64,000 nt of DNA from Takifugu bimaculatus (lineage: Eukaryota; Chordata; Actinopteri; Tetraodontiformes; Tetraodontidae): assembly GCA_004026145.2 (NCBI GenBank), contig CP034984.1:248001-312000 (forward strand), given 5' to 3'. A program made the position numbers and the translations under genes. This document shows positions 46,513 through 59,760 of the stretch, piece by piece (position 1 is the stretch's first letter; each line of letters starts with the position of its first letter). Under the pieces are notes generated by a model. The model was not told the DNA's origin. It worked only from the letters and a program-made list of their open reading frames with translations, and made no database searches.

Positions 46513-49500
46513 TAAATTTAAAACAGATACCTTGTCATTATGTTTCTCTCTTAGAAGGCGGCGATGATCATGTTTGAATGAGGATCAGGCAACAGTGGTT
46601 GAAACAAATACATGAAACACATAAAAATATGGCAAGTTATGTAAATCAATAAATCGATAAGAACCAACTGATTGACCCCCACCCCCTCCCACCCCCCTCG
46701 TCGAGGGCTCCGCTTTAATGAAAACATTAAAAGCCCCCACTTTCAACACAAAAGAAACAGCACATGCAATTATAATTACAGTTTCTTAAAAAAAAAAACA
46801 AAAAAAAAAACAGGAAAAACAAAAACAGCAGATTACCTTTAAATTCTTCAATCTTAAATACAGAATAAAGTCTGTGTGTTTAATCATCTATCCTTTTAGT
46901 CTCTGGTGTGATTTACTTAAAAAGGGGGGGGAAACCGTCTCGGGCGGTGGTCCTTCTGATGGTGACCACGACGTTGGCACTTAGAGAGAGCCTGGCTCAA
47001 GAGGAGAGTGGGGTTGGCACACTCAGTATAATACATCATTTACATTTGGTTTACATACAAAAGAACGGAAAAAGAAAAAGCTTTTGTACACTTCACAACT
47101 GACCTTCAGGGTTCATTGGAGTGAGATAAACTTGTGGTCCTAAATGGTAGTGTTCTGCTCATGTTTTCTCCAGGAAATGGTCAAAGAAAAAGGGGGATGG
47201 GGGGGGGGCACCGTTTCAAATTTTAGCGACAGAAGCGCCGCTGCGGCAGAGCGCCGACGGGCCGCTCCGATAAAAGGCCGGCGAGGACGCCGTCTTCCAT
47301 CATTCAAGTCAATGAAAGGCAATAAATAAGTGAAGTGAAAAACCTATCCAGTCTTCCTTTAAAAACACACAAAGTTGGATTTTTATTTTAAAATGCAACA
47401 CCTCCCCCGTTCCAATTCATATACATATATACCGAGATTATAATGTAAAGAAAAAATGGAGAAAAAAAACAAACACGCTGTGCAACACTGGGCTGCTAAC
47501 GCACCGCTAAACCCCCACCGCCAGCCAGTCAGCCCTTCACCATGTGCCAGAATCGTAGTGTCAAGTCTAATAAAACATGGAAGTGAGCTGCACTCAAACA
47601 GTAAATCTTAACACGGCTACTAATAAATACTCAGGCGTCCGTACTGGTCATCCTCTCCTGAAATACTGGCATCCGCTACGGGATTAACCATCCAAACCTT
47701 AAGTGTCATTTCTATTTGTCAGCAGACAAAAATGGCAGTCGGGGACCGACTTGGCATTTCAAATGTGTTTTAAGCCCCTTGAACAGCGCTCGACTCGCTG
47801 CTGAGCCTCTTCTGTCAGCCTCAGCCCAAATGTCGGTTAAATCCTAGTGTTTCTACACTTTGGCCATTTCTGACCCCAAAAATATGTTAGCGATGTTGGC
47901 TAACACGATAAAGCAGCTGCACAAATTGGATTGGATCAGCCTCAGACCTGGAGAAAATAAACAGCCAGAGTGAGGCAGGAGCCTGAACGGTTGAAAACAC
48001 CTTACTTGGCTTTCAGGTCAAACACTCGTCCTCGTAGTGTCGGCGTGAACAGATAAACACTGATACCGAACGCTAATAAACAGGAAGTAGTTACAAAAAA
48101 GGTGCGAGGAGCCTGAAACTGGGGTACTTCATTCTTCAGCTGCTTAGTGTTGGTCAACGCCCGGACGACCCTCCTGATACTGCACGCAACCATCAACCGT
48201 CGTCGCTCCGGTCCTGAAGCCCCCCCCCCCCATGTACTTGTGATAGCCCTTAATGAGGATGAAGGATAAGTCACCTGTAGAAAAGGTCAAAGACCAAAAA
48301 ATATATATATATATATATTTGCACTTCACTGGCACTATCAAAGCAAGCCTCGAAAAAAAAGAAGGTAGAAACCAAGAGAATTTCCGTGTTAAATTCCAAA
48401 GAGCAAGCATGGACCACGCACGGGTCTTCAATCACTGATAGAAAAGACCACCTACGTTTGTACTGTACAGTTTTCTATATGCATTACAGCGCTGGATCTA
48501 TAAACCATGAAGAATTCAGTCTCTTCTTTAAAAAAAGATCACAACTGAACTGCGAGGGCTACTAAAGAGTTAAACCGAAGGGTGCTATCGTCGTGGATGA
48601 AGGTGTGATGGCGAGGACGCCAACGGACCTCGCCGTGAGCAATAGAGGGGGGGGGGGGGGAAATAAAGTCCTTACGATACCAGACATTCGTTTTTTACAG
48701 CAGTTCAGACTCAAGTAAGCTCTGGCATGAGAAAAGAAGCACTTAGCACATGACAGAACAGCTTTCAAATTATCAACATCTTCAAACCTGGTCCATAAAT
48801 TAGATAAATAAAATTTAATTACTCTTAAAAATCAGCGTGTCGCCATACTGTGTCGATTTTTTTTTTTTCTTAAAACCAGTCCTCGTTAGAAATACTCTGG
48901 GGTCAGAGCTCGTCGCAGTAGCGTGGAGTCGAGGAGAAACTCTGACGGCCGATCGGTTCCTGAACGCCTCTCTGTAGTCCTATTAATCAAGTGAACGTAA
49001 TCACAGTATCACTACTACCATAAATTCATAGGAGGAACAAAAGTATGCTAATGAAAGAAGCTATTTTTGAGGGTTTTTTCTCCTTTTTTGTCAAAGATGG
49101 TGTACCACAGGGTTTTTTGTACAGTGTTTTGTGTATATGTATGTACAAACATATATACACAAACAGACATCCGAGTGTGTCTTCTGTAAAAGGTTTACGC
49201 GCCCCCCCACCCCACCCCCCAACAGCAAGAGCCCGACAGAAGTGACTTGACGGTCTGAAAACGAGCGAACGGACGCGCGACAGCTGTGCGTTTTTCCTTT
49301 CTTCTTTGGACCGTTACCGTTTCCGCAGTTGTGCTCTGTGGGGTCACAAACCACCACACCAGCCCCTGCCTGCCCACCCCCAGGACCTGTGTTGAAACCG
49401 GGGGCGCCCTCCCCCCAGTCACACGTGCGATGAAGGCGTAGAGACGGATGGACGGTCGTCTCCGCGTGTGGACAAGAAGAGGGAAGTGATGTCGTTCGTT

Positions 49501-50505
49501 TAAACGGAAACAACAGAAACCCCACAGAAATCCTTAAAGAATACTCGTGTCGAGCACGTCTCTGGCTCTTTCCCTCGGTAACGTTTAGAGGTCTGAGCAC
49601 TTCATATCACCATTCCTTTAAGCCTTTGAGTAGAAGAAGTAGCAACAAATTTCTATTATTTAAAAACATTAAAAATTTCAGCAATACACAGATTCCGATT
49701 AGCTAAGTCTTGCCCCCTCGTGCTTTTTGTCTTGTTTACATATGCGTTTACTTCATTTTCTTTTTGTTTTTGTGGGTTTTTTTGCGATACTGCACTGGTA
49801 CATTCATAAGAGTGAGCTGCGGACGGAATCCTCGGCCCCGCCCCCCGCCCCGCCCCCTCGCGCCTCTGCTTCCTGTCCGGCGATGATCTCGTCGCTCTCC
49901 CCGGGTCCTCGCTGGGTCCCGGCTGATGGGTTCCTTCCACGCTGACGGGAATTCGGAGAGGACACGATGAAGGATCTGATCTCGCGACCGAGGGTCGACC
50001 CCCCCCCCGGGGGGGGGAGGGGTTCTGATATTCACTAAAAACAGTCCGTCGCTGCTCAAAACACAGACACGTGCACCACACACAAACACCAAAGTACCCT
50101 TAAGTCACTCTACCGCCCGTTTGAAATGTTTGGGTGCCCGATGGAATGTGCCAGAGCCCGCAGCCGGGGGCCGGACCTGACGGGCGGAGCGGCGAGGAGT
50201 CTGACACGACAAGCTGCCGAGCGAAGGAGGAAGAGAGGGCGAGCTTTGGCGAGGAGAGGGGAGCGGCGCTGGCGGGGAAGGAGAGGAAATGAATCTACTG
50301 AGGAGGAAAGAAAAGACGCAGGAGCAGTCCTGTTGAAGGGCGTGTGTGCGTGCGTGAGCGTATGTGTGTGTGTGTGTGTGAGCGTGTGTGTGTGAGCGTG
50401 CGCGTGCTGTGTTGCGTGTGGAGTTGAGGGCAGCCTCCGGAGGGGGCGTGCCCTTGTGCAATGAGGAGGAGGAGGAGGAGGAGATGTGCACGGTGGGTGG
50501 AGCCC
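46513..50505 (-). other. Probable long 3' UTR of gna11
   Basis: About 4 kb without another gene. It is AT-rich in places, with poly-A, poly-C and TG tracts. On the transcript strand it includes a run of GGGG blocks (49834-49858) and a C10-G9 palindrome (about 49999-50018). The extent rests on the poly(A) signal at 46507. Confidence 0.5.
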
Positions 50506-53500
50506 TCACACCAGATTGTACTCTTTGAGGTTGAGCTGCAGGATGGTGTCCTTGACAGCTGCAAACACGAAGCGGATGTTCTCAGTGTCCGTAGCGCACG
50601 TGAAGTGAGAGTAGATGATCTTGTCGCTGTCGGGGTTCAAGTCCACGAACATCTTGAGAATGAACTCCCGTGCGGACTGCGCGTCTCTCTGAGGACCTGG
50701 GGGGGGGAGGGCGGAACGCGACATGGTGGGACCCAAAAAGCACCCAATCACAAGTGGAGCAGAAAGAGTCGCCCACTCACCGTCAAACTCGGGGAAATAG
50801 TCCACCAAGTGCGAGTAGGAGATCTTCTCCTCCAGCAGGTCCTTCTTGTTCAGGAAGAGGATGACAGAGGAGTTCTGGAACCAGGGGTAGGTGATGATCG
50901 TCCTGAACAGGGCTTTGCTCTCCTCCATACGGTTCTAGAGCAGAACGCAGGTGCGTCAACGTTGATCGCTTCACTCCGACCGGACAGGGCGCGTGAACGT
51001 ACCTCGTTGTCCGACTCCACCAGCACCTGGTCGTACTCGCTCAGCGCCACGAGGAACATGATGGACGTCACGTTCTCGAAGCAGTGGATCCACTTCCTCC
51101 TCTCTGACCTCTGACCCCCCACATCGACCATCCTGCAATAGTGGAGGTGACGGGCGGGAACAGGTGAAGGAGCAGGAAGAACGCGCAAATTCACATTCAG
51201 CGACCCGTGTTTGAAGACGGCGGTTTTGAATCCATCAGGATGAATTTACCGGAGTATCATTATACATCTAATTATGGTCTGCTCCACTTAACTATTTTTA
51301 GAAATGTGACCCAAATGAAGAGCCGGGGGACCCTTGACAACACATTTCTACCATTGCCATCCCCGTCAACACATGATGGATTCAAGAACTTCGAGCAAAC
51401 GTGAGGAAGAGCGTGCACGCCACCCCAGAGTCGACAGATTGCTGGTTAAGACAGATTTAAGGGAAACGGTTGAGTTTAGCAAACGGTGGCCCCCAAGTCA
51501 GGAAACAGAGGGAAAACGAAGGGCACGCAACAGGTGACAAAGGACGGCTACGGTGAGTTTGGAAGGGGACCTCGCGCGTATACTTACCCAGGAAACGGAC
51601 TACTGTGACTACAGGCTAGCATTAAAAGGTTGGAGTTCAGTGCACGTGTCTCAAACAGGCCAAAGTCAAAGTGAAATGGAGCACCTTTATCGGTTTCCTG
51701 AGACTGTTCTTCGCAAGGTGACCCTTCATCGGGGAGTTTAGGTCCCAGATTCATTAAGCGTTCATCTGTCACATCTGACTCGCTGAAGTCTTTATTTCCA
51801 GGAGCTGATGTCACTTGTGTGGTGTATTCAACGACTTTATGAACCTCTAGAGGTCAAAGTGTAGGCACTGACACCAGCTGGGTTACCGGCTCTAGTGTTA
51901 TTCATAGGGAAACCGCGCCCTCCAGTGGCGGCCCGGCCCACTGCAGCCCACAGAGACTGGGACCAGTATAGGCCCTGCAGGACCTGCTACCAGAAATAAC
52001 GCTTCTCTGCCACGATGAGGACGACCTGGATTCTTCTGCCAGCCGGAGAAAAAGGAGAAATGAGGAGGGAGACAGGAGGTGACCTATTTACAGGGACTGG
52101 GCACCAGAATGTGGGACTTTATCTTTATGAGGGGGCGGCGTTATTTGTGGCACGATTGCTTTCGGGGGTTTGAAGATGGCAGAAATAATCTACTTTCTAC
52201 TCTTTTTTTTTTGCCTTTCATGGATAAAGACGCCAAACATTTATCTGGGACTTGGGAGGAACACATCAGATGACATACGGGATTAATAACACGATGACAT
52301 TATAGGGAGGGACGGAGGGAACACGGGGAGCTTTTCTACCTGAAAATGATGCTTTGCAAGTCGAACGGGTACTCTATGATGCCCGTGGTGGGGATGCGCA
52401 CCCTGAGCACATCCTGCTGAGTGGGAAGATAGTTGGGATCTGCAATGCGATCCAGATCGGTAAGATAACTACAGGCAGGTCAGTCGGAGGGGAACAAAGA
52501 GAGAGAGACAGAAAAACAGTTATATAAAGCGTGAAAGGCAATTACCGCAGCCCCCTGCCATTCCAGGAAGTATGGAGGAATCCTGTAGAGAAAGCTTCAG
52601 AAACAAAGCCTGGAAAGGACCAGTGAGATGTCGGTGTCACCGCTCGGCCGGCACTCTGCCCATAATCCCCAACGGCTGCCGGGTTGGCCGCTAACTCCCA
52701 ATTGTGGCTCCGCGGCGCCTTTATTGACAACTTTGGCCGAGGTGGAGCAGGGTTGCGTGTCATGTAGCAGAGTGCAGGCGGAGGCGACAGCAGCACCTGG
52801 ATCAGGTAGAGAAGGTTTAAACGCTAAAATACTGCCGATTCAGCGCCAAGCTGGACCTCCTCTGTGTTGGAGGCTAGGGCCAAATTTTCTTTTGCTAAAA
52901 ATTGCTGCTGAATCTTTGGCATGGGCGCCTAACCCTTCTTTCCTCTGGTAGCTGGTGGCTGCTGCCCACATGCTTCAGCAGCATGTCTGGCTTCTGTTTC
53001 TACTCAGCCAGCAACACAAACCACTGATACAAGAATCAACTTATACCAAACATAGTGTGGATATTTTTATTCGAAAGCTCCAGTAATTATATAATTAAGT
53101 TAGATTTTGAGGCCATTAGCGCTGCTAACACTTAAATTTGGCTCTACTGAAATTACATTCTGTACTTCCTGGTTGTCATCAGTGGTTTCTGTCCACCAGC
53201 TATGGTGATGCTGCAACCCTATCGCCACTGGGTACCTGAAGATGACGTTTTCCAGGTCAAAGGGGTACTCTATTATACCCGTGGTGGGCACACGGACCCT
53301 CAGCACATCCTGCTGTGTGGGAACGTATCCCTCCGCAGTCACGCGGTCTATATCACTAAGGTAACTGCAGATATACATCACAACAGTGTGGAATGGAGAT
53401 GTTAAATGATGTCCTTCTCACTCACACACATACATGCAACAGACACATATAGCTTTAACACATATTTCATGAACTACAGGCGTTTAACTTCATGGAAGTG

Positions 53501-56500
53501 TAGTGCAGGGGCGCAGCCGCCGGGGGGCGCTAGAAAGCGAGTCAAATACATTTAACAAACCATCAGGAGCCATAAATCACAATGCAGCTGCATAGATGTA
53601 CACAGTGTACACACGCAGGCACACAAAATGGGAGGTTGATGAACTTGACTACAAAGCAGTAAAAATGTGGACATTATTCTCGAAATGCTAACAGAAAAGT
53701 GGAGGTTTGCAGGAGTCGTGTCCGTGGCGCCACAAAGCTGTCGGACAAAGATTTTATTGTAAACACAACTCAGTCGCTGCAACAGTGTGAGCTGCACACC
53801 CGTTACACACAGCCAACAAACTACGGGTCCTCAGTTAGCATATATCCTGCTGAGAGATGAACAAGTAAAGCCCAATTTGTGGGCTCTACTTTTTTTTTGT
53901 GGGGGGGGGGGGGCATTTGCAAATCAAATCAATTTAATTCAGAAAGTGGACAAAAGACTTCTGTGTCAAACAGTCCACAAGGTAATGAGACACAGAGCAT
54001 GCACACACAGAAACCAGCTTTAAACCATACATCCAAACACACCCTAATGACAGTGTGTACTCAAGAGATCACCTGGCTCCTGACAGCCACGAACCACGAG
54101 GGTCTGGCTGCTGATCACGCCAACAGCCCTGTGCTGCTAACGTTCAATAAGACAGCTCACACCCACCAAACGGGGGGACACACGTACTATTTAGTGGAAT
54201 CGGAGAGCTGGTACTCTCTGCGGCGGTCGTAGGCCTCCTGGATCCCTGGGTCGGCCCACAGGCTTTTGATGGCTACCACGTACGACTGGTCAAAGCTGCT
54301 GATCTTCTCAATGTCCACCTCCTTCACCAGCATGGCGTTATTCTGAAAGGACGCAGGCAGGGAGACACAGCTGTGAGCTGATGGACAGGAGACGCCATCC
54401 GTGATAAACCCAGCTCAACGTCCACAAAATGGCTGCCGTCAGTAACGGTAAAGCAGTGGCAACTTGGAGCGCGGCCGTTCCAAATGTTGTGGTCCCACGT
54501 TCAGCTGGAGTCCAGGTGTAAACCAAACCCAGCAGGACTCGGCGGATTAGAAAGGAGAAGCGCCGTAGTTTACAATAATGGTCCGTAATTAAGGGCCGTG
54601 TCGCCGCCGTGCTTCACTCTTAACGTCTGAACGGCTTAAAGTCTTGTGCCAACACTAAAAACTCAACCAGGAGGAGGAGTTTACAGTAACAGCGGACATG
54701 TGACTAGAACTTCAGAATAAGGAGTCCGGTCTCACCCGGTTCTGCTCAAATTTGTAGGGAATCTTCAGGGTCTCGGTGGCCCGGATCATGGACTGCATGG
54801 AGGTGAAGATGTTCTGGTAGACCAGGCGGATGAAGCCTCTCTTGTCCTCATCCGAATAGCCGGCTCCGTGGATGATCCTCATCTGCTTGATGAAGGTGCT
54901 CTTGCCACTTTCTCCCGTACCTGCGGACGACAGCGGCAGTGACGCTCAGACGTGGGTCGAACCGGTCTCGGGACCCACGATTCGCCCTTTCACACACGGA
55001 GACAGACGAGCAGCACAATCAAGCTACAAACCAACATTCTAGAACATTCTAGAGGGCGGCGGCTCGTCTCCAAAGACCTGGGAAAGCTCAGGTTCTGGAC
55101 TCAGAAGACAGATACAGTATGTGAAGGACAGGAAGGGGACGTATAGAGACACAAAGAAGGGACGCGGCGTCACACCGCGAACACGGGCGCTGGCGTTCGT
55201 TGGTCTGACAGCAGAGGATCATGAAGCGTGAGGATCCGACCTCTGATGGGCCGGTGAGGACCAGGACCAGGACCGGCCCACCGGGTGAGGAAGCCATGCG
55301 ATGACATCCCAGCCAGCACGCCAACACGCGGAGGGACTAAAGAACCGACCGCATTAACGGGCCAGCTGGTGCCGCAGCGCTAAAATGCCGACGGCGTGCT
55401 ACGCTCTCCAAACTGGTTCCCAGGAATCGGAATCCCTTAAACCAGTGAGTGGGGGGGCTGGGATGTGTGTGGGGAAATGAGGAATTAATGAGGCGCGAAG
55501 GCAGCTTCATTTAATGACGACGATTATTGCAACGGCCGCTCAGGGGTCGCAGCGGGGGTCACGCGGAAAGGCTGCATCCCTTCAGCGAGCCTGTTCTGCC
55601 GCACGGGTCGGCATCCGTCCGAGACTTTCCATCGGGTGCCGGGTTTCCGGACGGCGTGGCGAGCCCGGAAGAGGCTGCGGATCACGGGGACGGGCTGGCC
55701 TTCGACTCATCGGGCCCATTTTGATTTTCAGGTGGGGGTCGGGGGAGGGGGCGACCGTTCAAAATGATATAAGAAGAACCCCTCCCAGAAGGGAACGTGT
55801 TTTCGGCGTGCCCGGGAACGCCGCCGGCCCGAGGGTCCCTGGCGAAAGCAAAATGGATCCGCAGCACTTGTATCTGTGAAAGTGAGCGGGAGCGATGTGG
55901 AAGGAAAAGAACACATACAGACACGCACTCATCGCACCACCACCTACATTCAAGGTTTTTGAAGAGCAGCCATATTTCTGTTACCATAGCAACTCTCCTG
56001 TCTCCCTCTCTTTTTCATTCCTGCTTTTTTTCCCTTTAAAAAAAAAAAAATCCATCACTCCCTCTCTTATTCTCTCTCTCTAGTAAATATAACCGAGACC
56101 CCGAGGCTCGCTCTTCATCTTTTGGTGCAGCGCGGCGAAGGGGGCCGCGGCGCCGCTCATGTTTCTGAGGGGGTGGTGAAAACGCCGGGCCGGGTCAGTA
56201 CCAGGAGGGTCCTGGCGCCCGGGCCTGTAAAACTACGGGAGGGATGGATGCCGGGACCAAAGGCCTCAATCTGGGAAATTTGGGGGATTGGACGGCGTGT
56301 CCGTGAGGGGGAACGAGCCTCCCCCGTCGTCTCCTCAAACCCAAATGTCCAAATTTGGAAAACGCAAGGCTGAAACGTCGGGATTTGTTCACAAAAAACC
56401 CCCAAAACAAACGCGGCGGTCGTAGTTTCCAGAGGACAGATGGCAGCGTTTGTGAGCGGGGCTAACAAGGAGGGTCCGAATAATCAAAACAGGGTGAGAA

Positions 56501-59500
56501 CCATAAAAACAAGCGCTCGGTTTTTCCCTGTTCCTCCCGTTGCTGCAGAGAGGAGGAGATCTCTCCATCTTCTGTCTGATTTATTTCTCGTGACCCCGTC
56601 ACAAGATCCCTCTCTCTCTCCTTTAAACTGTCCCTCTTTCACCAAAACACACACTACGCGCCTCTGTCTTCCTCCCCTCCACACTGTACCAGCGCCAGCC
56701 GCAACCATTTCATCAGCCCCCCCCCCCCCCCACCACCACCAGCAGCACCCTTACTCCTCCTCATCACAACCCCATCGAACCTCCCTCGGGCTGGAAATAT
56801 GCCTCTCCACTCTCATTACTCTCTGTTGAGAATTTTGGTTATTCATAACTAGAATCCATCCATTCTTTTTTGGCGATGGCCTAGAAAAAGGGAGGTCGCC
56901 TTTTAATAGCTCGCACGCTTCCTCCAGACCCATAACGTTGTGAGCCCGTGGCCCCCCGAGTGTGACAGAGGGAGAGGAGAACGCGGATGACGCCTCGGCA
57001 CGGGAGCGGGAGGTGCGCTGCGCGGCCCACGCGCCGACGCCGGCCCTCTGAGAGCTAGCAAAACAAATGGTGCGCGGACACCTACCATTCCACGTGTCCC
57101 ACGATCCAGCAGAGATTTCAGTCTTTACGTAACCATTTCGACTGGTGGAACCGGACACAAAGGAGCCTTTGTGCGTTTGCAAACCTCGAACTTTGGAAAA
57201 GATCTGAACTGAGCTTCTGGGCTGATGTCACCGTGTTGTCATTTTGAGAGGACGTACTGTCGCTGGCGTCTGTAGCTTAGCGTGTTTTTAAGTCTTCCGC
57301 TGCTTCACTTCACGGCCACACCAGCAGCAGAACGAGATGCATTCAAGCCCATTAACGTGGCGCCGGCCTTATTAAAATCATCGCTAACAATTGACACGTA
57401 AAACCGGTCCTAGACCAAACGTCTATTACTGGGTTATCAAGTTTGGAGAGCGCCAATGTTCCATGAGCAAGCAGTGACGCTGGCGAGGAGAAAACTAATT
57501 AGCCTGAGAACAAGACTGGAGGCGACGTCACTGGATCAACATAAAAGGAGGCGTGATCAATTTATACCAACAACGGCTGAACAAATGCGGCGTCTCCGGC
57601 CATCCTGCCCACAATAACCTGCTGCTCTTTATGGCCCCCGCCTGCTCTGTTGACACAGACGTGTTGTGATACAGCGCGGAGGCGAACTCCTCAAGACAAA
57701 GTTTACACAGCCCTCTTCCTCTGCCTCACCTAGGCTTGGCTCCGCCCGCATTGGGTATCGAGGCGATCCCGTTCCCTTGGAAATAACATCGCCCGTTTGA
57801 GCCTTGGCACGTAGCCGTTGGTCACGTCCACAAAATAGATTTAATTTAATTTAGAGGCTGAAGGCAGCGACTGCAGAGTTGCGGGAGTGGAGAGGAGGCA
57901 AACATGAGCTAGCATTAGCATGCACCTGTAGCTGCGGCGCGAAGATGCACGATATAGCCACCGTTTTGCTCCCGCAGTCTGACTAAATCGTAGCAACAAA
58001 ACTAGCGCCGACGGCAACCTAGCATACTTTTGGAGCTCACAAAATGGGCTCCTTTCGTTATTTAAAGGAACAGAACCCAGCTGATGCCGGCTGTCCCGAG
58101 TTGGCACCAGCAGAACGGATGATCGGTTATCCAAAAGTGTTGCTAGCCGTCGGGAGCAACACGAGAGCCGGCGTCTCTGCGTGCGGCGCCGTCAGAAACT
58201 CGGGCACCTTCGTTTTTGGCCACCTTTATCTGTTCGGCAGCAAGTGCGCGTCAAGTGCCGCTCGGGCTGAGTGGGTGGTGCCGAGTGACAGGAAAAGACT
58301 GGCTCGACCAAGGAATGGGAGCAAACGGAGGGATTTCAGTTGGCAACACTCACAACCGGCGTGAGCTCGTCCCATAGGAGGACGTTAGAGCTCGAACTAC
58401 GCATTCGATGAATTTACAGGAGCTCAGCACATCGGCACGTGCGGGCATCTCCCATCATGCATCTGTTGTGCAGCCATTAAACGCAAATATACTGGAGAAT
58501 CATACGAGAATGACTGAGCCCGTAGGGGAAACGTTTGGGCTGGTTGGGAAGAGAATCTGGGCTGGAATATTTTGTCATTAAAATAAAATAAAAAAAATGT
58601 GTGCGCTTCCCGTGACTTTGGGATTAATGAATAACTCAGACTGACTTCAGGGTTTGGGCCTGTTTCCGGTTTTATCCCGCCAGCGGCTGCATATTTGAAT
58701 AGCAGATTAACTGCACAGTTTAACCGAGAACCGCAGAGTGAAATTTCAGAGCCGCAGCCAAATTTTGGCGAAGGAAAACCTCTGAAACCTGACGCAGAGG
58801 AACCGGGACTGATGAAGTCTGGGCTCTTCCTCCCACCTTCCTGCAGCAGACGCGTCAGAAATGCGTGACCGATCACCCAGCGCTGATGCCCGGAAAGACG
58901 GGCGAGTTTACAGTAAGCCTCCTCATCACCTGTCAATCATCTATTACACGTCTAATTACAAGCACTAAAGTGCATCACGTGAATGAGGTGCTAAAGGAAA
59001 CCAACTTTGGGAGGGTTTAAAGGCTGGATGCTGACCAATGTGCTGCTTATAACCCCCCATTTTCATATATTAGAGCCCTCTGGTGGTCAGAAACACTCCA
59101 GAAGCTGCGCACATGTTCTACAGATCCGAGCCGGACTTGAGTTAGCTTCCCAGGGAATATTCTGCTGGTGTGATGTCGGCTAACGTTAAGAGCTCAGAAC
59201 AGCAGAAAAGCCGCCAGCCACTTGCTCCCTGCGGTCTTTAAGGGCTTTGGTAGCGCAGCACTGGGCATCCATTTCCTCACAGCGGCGTTGCCAACAACAC
59301 TCGCCGTCCCCCGAAACGCCACTTGGAGCGACGGCTTCCCTTCTGTTCCCTCGTGACACTTTGGTCAGGTTTTATTTCAGATTTCTAATCTCTGCTTTTG
59401 TACTTTACCCTGACCAACCAACTCAAGCTGGGTGGAAAAGCCCCCCAATCGATGAACACTTGCACCCAAAACAAGCCGACGCGACCCCTAATCCCGATTA

Positions 59501-59721
59501 TAAATAGGAGCTGGAAGGGAATCGGCGCTTGTTTAAAACCTAAAAAGGAAAAGTGTTACAGTTCAATATTTTGATACCAGACCGTCGGGCTGGACTAGAA
59601 CCCTTCTCATTATGGCTTCCATTAAAGAGTCTCTGACCACGATAAGGAGGATTTCAGTGATAACCGACCATCACAGAGTCCACATCTACTGGCATTAAAG
59701 CACAGGGTTCACACACACACG

Positions 59722-59760
<39 letters not shown>

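Noticed and set aside
56440..57182. Open frames of 129 to 143 codons in gna11 intron 1
   Set aside because: Low-complexity Pro/Ser/His composition, both strands open in GC-rich DNA, no family match.
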